Assembly: GCF_014697615.1 (NCBI RefSeq)
Contig: NZ_JACJSD010000045.1
Coordinates: 1 to 62,025, forward strand
Direction of reading: 5' to 3'
Source: Nostoc sp. FACHB-280
Lineage (GTDB): Bacteria; Cyanobacteriota; Cyanobacteriia; Cyanobacteriales; Nostocaceae
Length of the DNA: 62,025 bases
Each line of letters opens with the position of its first letter. The stretch's first letter is position 1. Below, one piece after another: positions 26,929-35,409 of this stretch. The translations under genes and the position numbers were made by a program. The notes under the pieces were generated by a model, which saw nothing but the letters and a program-made list of their open reading frames with translations, was not told the origin of the DNA and made no database searches.

Positions 26929-28188
26929 ATGCAGGTGGAAGATTTTTTTAATTTTTTTCTATCGAAAAATTTTATTCCGCATGGGCATTGTTACTTATGG
27001 CAGCCGGGATTAGTATGGCTACATATTTTATCAGATTGTATAATTTCGTTTTCCTATTATTCAATTCCCTTAATGCTGGTATATTTTATCCGTAAAAGAG
27101 AAGATATACCATTTAAAAATATTTTTGTTTTATTCAGTGCATTTATTATTTCTTGCGGCACAACTCATTTGATGGAAATATTGACACTGTGGCATCCTTA
27201 TTATTGGTTATCAGGCACAATAAAAGCACTAACAGCAATCATTTCCTTTTATACAGCATTGACTTTAATACCTTTAGTGCCGCAAGCACTGAGTTTACCC
27301 AGTCCGGCACAACTAGAACAAGCAAATCAAGCCTTACAAGTCGAAATTGCAGAACGTAAGTTAGTTGAAAATGAGTTGCGTCAATATAAGGAACGTTTAG
27401 AAGAACTTGTAGAACAGCGCACTACTGAACTAGCCACAGCAAATAAACAATTACAAACCGAGATTGTGCAGCGCCAGAAATCTCAAGAAAGAATGGGGGA
27501 ATTATTGCAAGAATTAAAAAATACTAATCAAGAGTTGAATGATTTTGCTTATATAGTTTCTCATGATTTAAAAGCTCCATTAAGAGGTATAGGTTTACTA
27601 TCAGAATGGTTAATGAATGACTATGGCGATAAATTTGAGGGGGAAGGCAAAGATTTAATCACAAAAATTATTACGAGGGTGAAGAAGTTACAAAACTTAA
27701 TTGATAGCATTTTAGAATATTCAAGAGTTGGACGGATTAGGGAAGAAAAAAGAGAAGTTAATCTGCATAACATAGTTAAAGATGTAATTGAAATTCTCGA
27801 ACCTAGTCAGGATATTCAAATCGAAGTCAGTGATAATTTACCAGTTATTTACTGTGAAAAGACTAAAATGCAGCAAGTTTTTCAGAATTTACTGAGTAAT
27901 TCCATTAAGTTTTTAGGTAAACCCCAAGGCAAGATTATTATTGGTTGCCAAGAAGAAGCAGATTATTGGCAAATCAGCGTTGCAGATAATGGAATTGGCA
28001 TTGAGGAGAGATATTTTACAAAGATATTTCAGATTTTTCAAAAATTATCTAGTATTGAAGACCCCACAAGTACAGGAATTGGTTTATCTATCGTCAAAAA
28101 GATTGTTGAGATGTATGGGGGAGTTATTTGGGTAGAATCAACAGTTAATCAAGGCAGTACTTTCTTTTTTACTATCAAAAAAATATGA
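26929..28188 (+). CDS. Ethylene-receptor-like histidine kinase (ETR1-type N-terminus)
   Basis: The 419 residues begin with three membrane helices (about 27-120) that carry the ethylene-binding signature: D36, Y43, and C76/H80 in CGTTHL. The D-to-Y (7) and D-to-C (40) spacings equal those of plant ETR1 (D25, Y32, C65, H69), where the Cys and His hold Cu(I). A coiled coil (130-205) leads to HisKA with H212 (IVSHDLKAPLRG) and HATPase_c (NGIGIE, GIGLSIV). There is no GAF domain, unlike plant receptors, and no response regulator alongside. It should sense ethylene or a related ligand at the membrane. Confidence 0.85.
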   Translation: MQVEDFFNFFLSKNFIPHGHCYLWQPGLVWLHILSDCIISFSYYSIPLMLVYFIRKREDIPFKNIFVLFSAFIISCGTTHLMEILTLWHPYYWLSGTIKALTAIISFYTALTLIPLVPQALSLPSPAQLEQANQALQVEIAERKLVENELRQYKERLEELVEQRTTELATANKQLQTEIVQRQKSQERMGELLQELKNTNQELNDFAYIVSHDLKAPLRGIGLLSEWLMNDYGDKFEGEGKDLITKIITRVKKLQNLIDSILEYSRVGRIREEKREVNLHNIVKDVIEILEPSQDIQIEVSDNLPVIYCEKTKMQQVFQNLLSNSIKFLGKPQGKIIIGCQEEADYWQISVADNGIGIEERYFTKIFQIFQKLSSIEDPTSTGIGLSIVKKIVEMYGGVIWVESTVNQGSTFFFTIKKI

Positions 28189-28225
28189 GTCTGATATAGC
28201 AGTTTTATGTGATATGTGAACAAAA

Positions 28226-28291
28226 GAGACAAGGGGGATAAAGGGGACAAGGGAGACAAGGGGGACAAGGGGGACAAGGGGGATAAGGGGA
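28226..28291 (+). repeat. gggggacaag tandem repeat
   Basis: About seven degenerate 9-10-bp units (gggacaag / ggataagg) lie just past the histidine kinase gene. The same unit, reverse complemented, occurs inside the ABC ATPase linker at 31786-31845. Confidence 0.8.
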
Positions 28292-28325
28292 ACAGATGTT
28301 TGTCAATTATTTGGGATGGCTATAT

Positions 28326-29447
28326 TTAGCTTAATTGACTGCGAAACTTGTAAATACTAATAGTTAATAAGACGATGGCAAAGGCTACTAATGCTAAAAC
28401 ATTCATCCACAATACATCTAACCCAACTCCTTTAAGTAAAATTCCGCGGACAATGGCGATGTAGTGGCGTAAGGGATTAAGTAAAGACACAACTTGAAAG
28501 AAAGGTGGCATGGCTTCAATTGGTGCGATCGCGCCAGAAGTCTGTACCATTGGTAAATTGATAAAGAATGATGTAAGGACTACTTGCTGTTGCGAACGAC
28601 AAACAGTCGCCAACATAATCCCTAAACTAATCCCCACGAATACATACATACTCGACAACCCAAAAAACAGGATAAAATTTCCTCGGAATGGGACATGAAA
28701 TACTACTGTTGCCAATGTCAAAGCGAGTAGAACATCGCCGAGTAACAACACCGCTAAAGGCACAATTTTCGATAGTAAAATCTGCCAGTTCGCCGCCGGA
28801 GTCATTAATAATTGTTCTAAAGTTCCAGTATCTTTCTCTCGCACAACTGTGATTGCAGAAACTAATGTGCCAATTAATGTCAGAACTAAACCCATAACTC
28901 CCGGTACAAAAAACCAGCTACTAGTTAACCCAGGGTTGTAGAGAAAGACAACTTCCGGTGAAATTGGGGGAGTAACTTGCGCCTCAGTTAAATGCAAATT
29001 ATATTGTTGAATAATTTGATTCATATAATTTCCGGCAATCCCGGCGGTATTGGCATTTACGGCATCAATAAATACTTGAATTTCTGCTGATTTTTGGGCG
29101 AGTTGACGCGCAAAATCGGGGGGAATTATCACTCCGACATCTAATTTACCTTCTTCTACCTGGCGACTCAAATCTTTTTCGCTGCTTGGTACAGATTCCA
29201 GGGTAAAAATCTGATTGGATGTCATAGCTGACACTAACTCACGGCTGGCGCTGACGTTGGCATAGTCAATGACACCTAAGCGTAAGTTATGCACATCAGG
29301 ATTTAAGATAAATCCATATAGTAGTAGTTGAATTGTGGGCGGGACAATTAGTAAAACTATTAATTGTTTGTTGCGTAAAATTTGGCTAATTTCTTTTTTG
29401 ACTAATGCCCAAAATGGGCTGTTGAGTAATCTTTGGATAAGTTTCAT
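28326..29447 (-). CDS. ABC-2 family permease (YbhR/YbhS-like), second subunit
   Basis: The 373-residue permease has one N-terminal helix (IVLLIVPPTIQLLLYGF), a large extracytoplasmic loop (about 60-180) and five C-terminal helices with the VREKDTGTLEQLLMTP coupling motif. It pairs with the next permease upstream (29452-30558, gap 4 bp) and the fused ATPase to form an exporter. The substrate is unknown. E. coli YbhFSR relatives export drugs and cations. Confidence 0.9.
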   Translation of the reverse strand: MKLIQRLLNSPFWALVKKEISQILRNKQLIVLLIVPPTIQLLLYGFILNPDVHNLRLGVIDYANVSASRELVSAMTSNQIFTLESVPSSEKDLSRQVEEGKLDVGVIIPPDFARQLAQKSAEIQVFIDAVNANTAGIAGNYMNQIIQQYNLHLTEAQVTPPISPEVVFLYNPGLTSSWFFVPGVMGLVLTLIGTLVSAITVVREKDTGTLEQLLMTPAANWQILLSKIVPLAVLLLGDVLLALTLATVVFHVPFRGNFILFFGLSSMYVFVGISLGIMLATVCRSQQQVVLTSFFINLPMVQTSGAIAPIEAMPPFFQVVSLLNPLRHYIAIVRGILLKGVGLDVLWMNVLALVAFAIVLLTISIYKFRSQLS

Positions 29448-29451
29448 AAAA

Positions 29452-30558
29452 TTAATTAGGTAATTGCATTCGGCTTAAAACTCGGCGCGATACGTTAAAG
29501 AAGAATAAGCCCAAAATTGTCAGCATGAGTAAATCAAACCAAACTCCGGCAAAACCTGTACCACGTACAAAGGCATCACGAGTAATATCTATGTAGTAAC
29601 GCGCTGGAACTACGTTAGGCGCTAATGAAAGAGGGAAAGGAATATTATTGAGGGGATAAATAAAACCTGATAATAATAGTGAAGTGATAAACCCAACGAG
29701 GGAAACGCCTTGAACGGCAGCATTTTGATTACTGCTACGTACTCCTATAAGTAAGCCAAAGAAGACGCTATCTATAAGAAATAGCAGCGTTCCAATTATT
29801 AAAGTTATGGGGTTGCTAACAATCCCAACTTGAAAAATAATTGAACCTAAAATCATTACTATTAATGTTTCTGTGATAGCAATTAATAAGTAGGCTAACC
29901 CTTTACCAAGTAAGAGTTCGGTGGCGCTAATACTAGACGCATAGACTTGGATAATTGTACCTTTTTCTTTTTCTCTTACCATTGCGATCGCAGCTAACAA
30001 TGAAGGAAAAATCCATAACACCACACCATACACTCCCGGCACTATATACAGTGATTCTAATCTGCCAGGGTTAAACCACAAACGCATTCTGGCTGTAATA
30101 CTATTAGTTGGTGGTAATAATCCATGATGCTGCATAAAAAAGTTGGTGACTCTTTGAATACTATTTCTAATTACCCGCGCATTATTCACGTCTGTGGCAT
30201 CAATTAAAACTTGTACTGTTGTGTGTTTACCTGCTTGAATATCACGGCTAAATTCTGGAGGAATAATTACAGCAGCTTTGGCAATTCCTTTATCTATGGC
30301 ATCGCGTATGGGATTACCACCAGTCCATTGTTTGGGAATAAATTGATTGGTGGCATATAATCTTTCTATGTAGCTACTGCTGAGGTTTGTCCGGTTAAAA
30401 TCTTGGACAATTAAAGGGATATCTTTACTTTCTAACCTGATAGCAAAACCGAAAATAACTAAGGTGATGAATGGTAAGATAAAGGCTAATGCTAAGGTCA
30501 GGCGATCGCGGCGAAATTGGGCGATTTCTTTAATACATTGGGCGATGATTCTTTTCAT
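29452..30558 (-). CDS. ABC-2 family permease (YbhR/YbhS-like), first subunit
   Basis: This 368-residue paralogue of the downstream permease has the same layout: helix 1 (LALAFILPFITLVIFGFA), outer loop with FSRDIQAGKHTTVQVLIDATDVNNARVI, coupling motif VREKEKGTIIQVYASSI and a five-helix end. It makes the heterodimeric channel with its neighbour. Confidence 0.9.
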   Translation of the reverse strand: MKRIIAQCIKEIAQFRRDRLTLALAFILPFITLVIFGFAIRLESKDIPLIVQDFNRTNLSSSYIERLYATNQFIPKQWTGGNPIRDAIDKGIAKAAVIIPPEFSRDIQAGKHTTVQVLIDATDVNNARVIRNSIQRVTNFFMQHHGLLPPTNSITARMRLWFNPGRLESLYIVPGVYGVVLWIFPSLLAAIAMVREKEKGTIIQVYASSISATELLLGKGLAYLLIAITETLIVMILGSIIFQVGIVSNPITLIIGTLLFLIDSVFFGLLIGVRSSNQNAAVQGVSLVGFITSLLLSGFIYPLNNIPFPLSLAPNVVPARYYIDITRDAFVRGTGFAGVWFDLLMLTILGLFFFNVSRRVLSRMQLPN

Positions 30559-30608
30559 ATATTTCTCCTATAGCAATCCTATCTGAGTCGTGAAAACGTA
30601 TTCTTTTT

Positions 30609-30640
30609 AACGAACCGCAAAGGGCGCAAAGGACACAAAG
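30609..30640 (+). repeat. 32-bp dispersed repeat, copy 2
   Basis: Identical over 32 bp to 24329-24360, here in the gap between the permease and ATPase genes of the export operon. Confidence 0.85.
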
Positions 30641-30712
30641 AAAGAGAAAGAGGAAAAGAAAGAGAATCTCACAAATGATTTAGGATTGCTATACTCCCCA
30701 CTCCCTCAGTAT

Positions 30713-32875
30713 TTATGTTTGAGAACGTTCTACTATACCGATAAACGCATCTTCTAAAGAGAAGGGTACGGGGCGGAGAGAATGAATTTGAATTTGATTG
30801 GCTTTTAATAGTTGAGTTATTTTGTTGATTTCTTGTTCAGGGTTATCTAAAACAACGTGTAAACTATTAGCAAAAATCGAGATTCTCCAAGAATCGAAGT
30901 GTTGTTTGAGTAACTTGGAAGCGGCTTGATTTTGATTCACAATGATTTCGATTAATTTACCGGGTTGGGAAGCTTTAATTGAACTGGGTGAACCTTCGGC
31001 GACGGTTTCACCTGCAACCATAAAACTCATGCGGTTACACTGTTCCGCTTCTTCTAAATAGTGAGTTGTGACTAAAATGGCTGTACCGTTGCGGGCGAAA
31101 TCATTAATTAGCTTCCAAAACTGACGACGCGCCAAGGGATCTACTCCCGATGTGGGTTCATCTAAAAATAAAATATCTGGTTCGTGCATCACGGAAGCAC
31201 CGAAAGCTACGCGCTGTTTCCAACCTCCTGGTAATTGTCCGGTGATGAGATTTTCTTGTCCTTCTAAGCCGCAGGTAGCAATTACCCAATCAATTTTTTC
31301 TCGCCGCAGTTTGCGCGGTACACCGTAAACTCCGCTATAAAATTCCAGGTTTTGCAAAATGGTTAAATCATCGTAGAGGGTGAATTTTTGACTCATGTAA
31401 CCAATGCGTCGCCGCAAGTCTGCACTCCGCAGATTTCCTGTTTCACCACCTAAAGAAATTTCTCCACCACTGGCTTCTAACAGTCCGCACAACATTTTGA
31501 TTGTGGTAGTTTTTCCCGCACCGTTCGCACCCAATAACCCAAATATTTCCCCGTAACGCACCTCAACATTCACATCTTTAACAGCGCGGAATTTACCAAA
31601 AACCCGACTCAAGTTGTGGGCGTATATCGCTATTTCTGAATGCTGTACACTGAGCGAAGTCGAAGTGTGGGTGCTGAGTGCTGAGTGCTGAGAGGGGGTA
31701 GACAAGGTAGAGGGGGGAGACAAGGTAGAGGGGGGAGACAAGGTAGAGGGGGGAGACAAGGTAGAGGGGGGAGACAAGGTAGAAAGATTGCTTCCTTGTC
31801 CCCCTTGTCCTCCTTGTCCCCCCTGTCTCCCTTGTCCCCCCTCTCCCCCAACTCCCCACTCCCAACTCCCCACTCCCCTTTTCCGCGAACGAGGAAAGGG
31901 AAAAAACTGCGGTACAGAACCTTGTTGACGCAGGCGGGTGACAAAAACGTTTTCTAATGTGGGTTCGCCACGTTCGATGCTGGGTGTGGGTAAATTATGT
32001 TGTTGCAAGAGTTGGCGGACTTCTGTTTCTCCCGCATCTAAATCAGGTACAAGGACATCCAAGCGATCGCCAAAAATCTGCACATCTATAATATTGTTTT
32101 GTGCAGTCTGGGAAAGTATCTCTTCAGTAGCTGTTAAATTTGCGGTTCGCACTTCCAAGCGATGCAAGCCCAAGTTAGCGCGTAAGTCTGCGGGTGTGCC
32201 AATTTCATGAATTTGTCCACTGTACATCAACGCCACACGGTGACAGCGTTCGGCTTCGTCGAGGTAAGGTGTCGCCACGACAATTGTCATCCCCTCGGCG
32301 GAAAGCTCGGCTAACACATCCCAAAATTCTCGCCGGGAAACAGGATCAACACCCGTGGTAGGTTCATCTAACAATAAAACTTCTGGTTGAGAAACTAAAG
32401 CACAACACAATGCCAGCTTTTGTTTCATTCCTCCAGACAATTGTCCCGCCAAGCGATCGCCAAATCTATCCAAACTCATTAATTTTAAATATTTCTGGCG
32501 GCGTTCCCGTAGCAAATCATCTGCTACTTGCCGCAAACCTGCTGCATAACGCAGATTTTCATCAATACTCAAGTCTAAATACAGTGAAAACTGTTGAGTA
32601 AGATAACCCGTGATTAACCTTGCATCTCGCGCAGGCTGTCCAAATATCTGCACTTCCCCGGCGGTTGCTTCCATCACGCCGCCCAAAATGTGAAAGGTGG
32701 TGGTTTTTCCTGCGCCATCAGGGCCGATGAGTCCAAACATCTCGCCTTTCTGGACGGTGAAATCAATGCCTCGAACGGCTGCTAAGTTGCCATAATGCTT
32801 GTGTAATGCTTGTACTTTGATGGCGGTTGTGGTGGGGCTGGATGAGGGCGGTATGATGGTGAGTTGCTGTGTCAT
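30713..32875 (-). CDS. Fused double ABC ATPase (YbhF-like) with repeat-derived linker
   Basis: Two complete ATPase halves drive the exporter. Half 1 (about 15-310) has Walker A GPDGAGKTT, signature LSGGMKQKLAL and Walker B VLLLDEPTTGVDP. Half 2 (about 415-715) has GANGAGKTT, signature LPGGWKQRVAF (Ser replaced by Pro) and ILFLDEPTSGVDP. The roughly 85-residue linker is a Gly/Gln then Ser/Thr/Pro low-complexity stretch made of DNA repeats. It makes the protein about 140 residues longer than the 578-residue E. coli YbhF. The gene is in an operon with hlyD upstream and two permeases downstream. Confidence 0.92.
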   Translation of the reverse strand: MTQQLTIIPPSSSPTTTAIKVQALHKHYGNLAAVRGIDFTVQKGEMFGLIGPDGAGKTTTFHILGGVMEATAGEVQIFGQPARDARLITGYLTQQFSLYLDLSIDENLRYAAGLRQVADDLLRERRQKYLKLMSLDRFGDRLAGQLSGGMKQKLALCCALVSQPEVLLLDEPTTGVDPVSRREFWDVLAELSAEGMTIVVATPYLDEAERCHRVALMYSGQIHEIGTPADLRANLGLHRLEVRTANLTATEEILSQTAQNNIIDVQIFGDRLDVLVPDLDAGETEVRQLLQQHNLPTPSIERGEPTLENVFVTRLRQQGSVPQFFPFPRSRKRGVGSWEWGVGGEGGQGRQGGQGGQGGQGSNLSTLSPPSTLSPPSTLSPPSTLSPPSTLSTPSQHSALSTHTSTSLSVQHSEIAIYAHNLSRVFGKFRAVKDVNVEVRYGEIFGLLGANGAGKTTTIKMLCGLLEASGGEISLGGETGNLRSADLRRRIGYMSQKFTLYDDLTILQNLEFYSGVYGVPRKLRREKIDWVIATCGLEGQENLITGQLPGGWKQRVAFGASVMHEPDILFLDEPTSGVDPLARRQFWKLINDFARNGTAILVTTHYLEEAEQCNRMSFMVAGETVAEGSPSSIKASQPGKLIEIIVNQNQAASKLLKQHFDSWRISIFANSLHVVLDNPEQEINKITQLLKANQIQIHSLRPVPFSLEDAFIGIVERSQT
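31660..31885 (-). repeat. Composite repeat cluster inside the ABC ATPase gene
   Basis: The linker DNA stacks four repeat kinds: three gtgctga heptamers (about 31674-31690), four to five copies of an 18-bp unit, gacaaggtagagggggga (31703-31785), a ccttgtccccc series (31786-31845) and ccccactcccaact units (31853-31878). The tgagcgaagtcgaagtg just upstream (31650) is another repeat type. All stay in frame with the protein. Confidence 0.85.
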
Positions 32876-32883
32876 AATTTTTT

Positions 32884-32935
32884 CACGCAGAGACGCATAC
32901 TTCGGCTGCGCTCAGTAACCGTAGGCGCAGAGGGA
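32884..32935. repeat. Dispersed repeat between hlyD and the ATPase gene
   Basis: cacgcagagacgc...ggcgcagaggga brackets an inserted acttcggctgcgctcagtaa unit. The outer part is related to the cgcaaaggcgcaaag family at 24329 and 24666. Confidence 0.55.
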
Positions 32936-32996
32936 GTTTTGAGAGAGTTATTTGTTGAATAAAAAAACTCTGATTTTTACTAGAGGTTTATTTCCT

Positions 32997-34409
32997 TCAA
33001 CCTCCTGCCTCCTGCCCCTGGTTGGTGAGCGTAGCCGAACCACTGCCTCCTGCCTTCAACTGAATCTCTGCATCAGCCGGCATTCCAATTTTGGCGCAGG
33101 GTAAATCTGATTGGGCGTAGGGATTTTCGGGGTTAAAGCAACCATCGGGGTTTGTGATTTCGACGCGAATACCGACTACTTGTCTGACTCTATCTTTTTG
33201 GAAGTAAATATTTTCTGGTGTAAAGGAAGCTTGGGGATCGATGGCAATGACTTTGCCTTGCAAGGGTTTGTCTGGTGCAGAATCTAAAATAATTTTTGTG
33301 GTTTGTCCTAGACGCACTTTGCCAATATCGCCTTCGGGAATAAAACCGCGAAAATACAATGTTTTAGGGTCAACAATGGTTAAAATCTTTGTTTGGCTGT
33401 TCACTACTGCCCCTGGTTCGGCACTCCGGGCTGTAACTACGCCATCTATGGGGCTGAGGACGTTTAAATCTTTTTTAGAGTCGGCAATTTGGGTGAGGAT
33501 TTGTTGTTTGGCGGCTTGGGCATCTTTGACTTTAGCTTGTGCAGATTTAACTTTAGCTTGTGCAGATTTCAATTGGGCAGTACTTTGCTGCTGCTTGCGG
33601 ACTAAGGCTGTTAACTGGGCGTTGCGAATATCGGGGTTAAAGCCTGTGGTTTTGGCTTGGGTTAGCGCCCCTTCGACTGCACTCAGTTGTTGATTTGCGG
33701 CGTTAACTGCCGCTTGTCTGGCTTCTAAGGTGGCTATGGCTGTGTCCAGGGTGGTTTGGGCTTGGTCGAATTGTTGTTGATTAATTGCGCCTTCTTTGAC
33801 TAATTTGGCGTAGCGATCGCGGTTGACTCGTGCTAAATTTACTTCTGCTGTTGCTTGTTTAACTTGGGCTTCTGCCTGGACTAATATTGCTTTGGCGGCA
33901 GCAACGTTCGATTGTGCCTGTTCTATTCTGCCTTGGGTATCACCTTGAGATTGGCGTACATTCAATTTGGCTTCGTTAATTTGGCTGGTAATTTCTTGAA
34001 TTTCTCTTTCTACTCGCTCAACATCAGAAATTGCTTGCTGTTCATCTGATTCAGCCGATGCTATCCTCGCTTCTGCACCCCGCAATTGGTCTTGTAGAAG
34101 TTGGTCATCGCTGTCATCCATTGTGATTAATTCTTGTCCTTTTTTGACTGCCGTCCCTTCCCGCATCGCAATTGACTCAATTCTGCCCGAACGCTTTACC
34201 CCAATTTCGGTTTCATAACCCTCAATGCGACCGCTAACTGTCAGGATGTTTGTTGCGCCTTGGGGTTGACTATGCCAGACTGCATAGCCAATACCAGCAA
34301 TTACCAATACACCTCCAATGATTAAAGGTATTGGTTTTTTACGATGCTGCGGTTTGGATACTGGGACATTTGTAAGACTTTCCGGGGGAATTGGGGCAGT
34401 CTGAGTCAT
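32997..34409 (-). CDS. HlyD-type membrane fusion protein (YbhG-like)
   Basis: From ATG 34409 the product has 470 residues (MTQTAPIPPE). It has one N-terminal membrane helix (IPLIIGGVLVIAGIGYAVW), a lipoyl half (SGRIEGYETEIGVKRSGRI), a very long alpha-helical hairpin (about 95-300) and a beta-barrel end. It links the inner-membrane exporter to the outer envelope. An earlier ATG at 34475 would put the start across the TetR-type palindrome, so I prefer 34409, about ten bases after aggatg. The C-terminal tail (SGSATLTNQGQEAGG) is encoded by repeat DNA. Confidence 0.88.
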   Translation of the reverse strand: MTQTAPIPPESLTNVPVSKPQHRKKPIPLIIGGVLVIAGIGYAVWHSQPQGATNILTVSGRIEGYETEIGVKRSGRIESIAMREGTAVKKGQELITMDDSDDQLLQDQLRGAEARIASAESDEQQAISDVERVEREIQEITSQINEAKLNVRQSQGDTQGRIEQAQSNVAAAKAILVQAEAQVKQATAEVNLARVNRDRYAKLVKEGAINQQQFDQAQTTLDTAIATLEARQAAVNAANQQLSAVEGALTQAKTTGFNPDIRNAQLTALVRKQQQSTAQLKSAQAKVKSAQAKVKDAQAAKQQILTQIADSKKDLNVLSPIDGVVTARSAEPGAVVNSQTKILTIVDPKTLYFRGFIPEGDIGKVRLGQTTKIILDSAPDKPLQGKVIAIDPQASFTPENIYFQKDRVRQVVGIRVEITNPDGCFNPENPYAQSDLPCAKIGMPADAEIQLKAGGSGSATLTNQGQEAGG

Positions 34410-34443
34410 AGTAGCATCCTGAATTGTCCAAAATATTTTGGTC

Positions 34444-34468
34444 ATCATACTAGACTGTCCAGTATGAT
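34444..34468. promoter_or_regulatory. 25-bp near-perfect palindrome, probable TetR operator
   Basis: Arms atcatactagac and gtccagtatgat match at 11 of 12 positions around a central t. It lies between the divergent hlyD and tetR starts, where a TetR dimer would repress both. Confidence 0.8.
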
Positions 34469-34501
34469 ACAGCAAGAGATCAGCAAAAAAATTTACTTTT
34501 C

Positions 34502-35146
34502 ATGCCTCATACCTCTACATCCCCACTGGAAATTGAGTTACCTGCAATTACGCAAAAACAAGAACAAATCTTGCAAGGCGCAATTCGAGTATTTTTGCGC
34601 GAAGGTTACGCAAAAACTAGTATGGATAGGGTGAGTGCAGAAGCGAGAGTTTCTAAACAAACAATTTACAGTCACTTTCAAGATAAAGAAGGCCTATTTA
34701 CAGCGTTAATGGAACGGTTAACGCTCCGGTGTTTTCAAAGTATTTTTATTAACACAGAATTACAAGGTGAACCAGCTAGTTTATTGCGTCAAGTTGGCGA
34801 AACTTACTTAACCAAAGTTGCCGATAATCCTGATTATGTGGCGCTGTTGCGCTTAGTGATTACTGAATCACAAAACTTTCCTGAACTCGCCAAACTTTAT
34901 AACCAAACAGTTGTGCAACGTGGTCGATTTTTGTTGAGTCAGTATTTTGCATCTCATCCAGAATTAAATATTACTGACCCAGAAGCGATCGCACATATTT
35001 TTATGGGTTCTTTAGTTTCTTATGTAATTTTACAAGAAATTATGTATGGAAAAGAACTGATGTCTTTGTCACGCGATCGCTTGTTAGATAGTTTGATGAA
35101 TTTGGTTATGAGCCAGTCTAAATTACCTGAGTTGGGTGATGACTAA
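34502..35146 (+). CDS. TetR-family repressor of the divergent export operon
   Basis: The 214 residues have an N-terminal helix-turn-helix (GAIRVFLREGYAKTSMDRVSAEARVSKQTIYSHFQDKEGLFTAL, about 27-70) and an all-helical ligand and dimer domain. It is divergent from the hlyD-ABC operon with a palindrome between, like CecR and ybhGFSR in E. coli. It should release DNA on binding a substrate of the pump. The inducer is unknown. Confidence 0.92.
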   Translation: MPHTSTSPLEIELPAITQKQEQILQGAIRVFLREGYAKTSMDRVSAEARVSKQTIYSHFQDKEGLFTALMERLTLRCFQSIFINTELQGEPASLLRQVGETYLTKVADNPDYVALLRLVITESQNFPELAKLYNQTVVQRGRFLLSQYFASHPELNITDPEAIAHIFMGSLVSYVILQEIMYGKELMSLSRDRLLDSLMNLVMSQSKLPELGDD

Positions 35147-35177
35147 ACATTCGGAATATCATCAAAAGGAATGGAAA

Positions 35178-35318
35178 ATGCCCTTGATGTTTAACCAAGA
35201 TAAATATAAATAATTATTAAGTAAATATCAGCCAAAGTTAATTAAAACTAAAGCGGAAAAAGAACGAGTGTTAGCTATTGTCGAAGAATTAACACATCGT
35301 TCCAATCCACTGTGTTAG
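35178..35318 (+). pseudogene. HigA-like antitoxin gene broken by a stop codon
   Basis: In one frame: MPLMFNQDKYK, then TAA, then LLSKYQPKLIKTKAEKERVLAIVEELTHRSNP, then TAG. This resembles the N-terminal part of COG5499 HigA-type antitoxins, here interrupted at codon 12 and lacking the helix-turn-helix part. The same frame extends upstream to 35139 (MTKHSEYHQKEWKM), which resembles a HigB tail. No toxin is intact. Confidence 0.6.
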
Positions 35319-35409
35319 CGAGTAGAAAAACCATGAGTAAACTTAATTGTTCACCCAACCTCGCGCCACAATCATTCATTGAGTAAACAGCCGTAATCTC
35401 GTAAAACCG

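Noticed and set aside
26929-28188. Phytochrome-like reading of the histidine kinase
   Set aside because: The kinase core resembles phytochrome-type kinases, but there are no PAS, GAF or PHY domains. The N-terminus is three helices with the ETR1 signature.
31593-31957. Several open frames on both strands within the ABC ATPase linker
   Set aside because: Simple repeats whose period is a multiple of three leave all frames open. Only the frame joining the two ATPase halves is supported.
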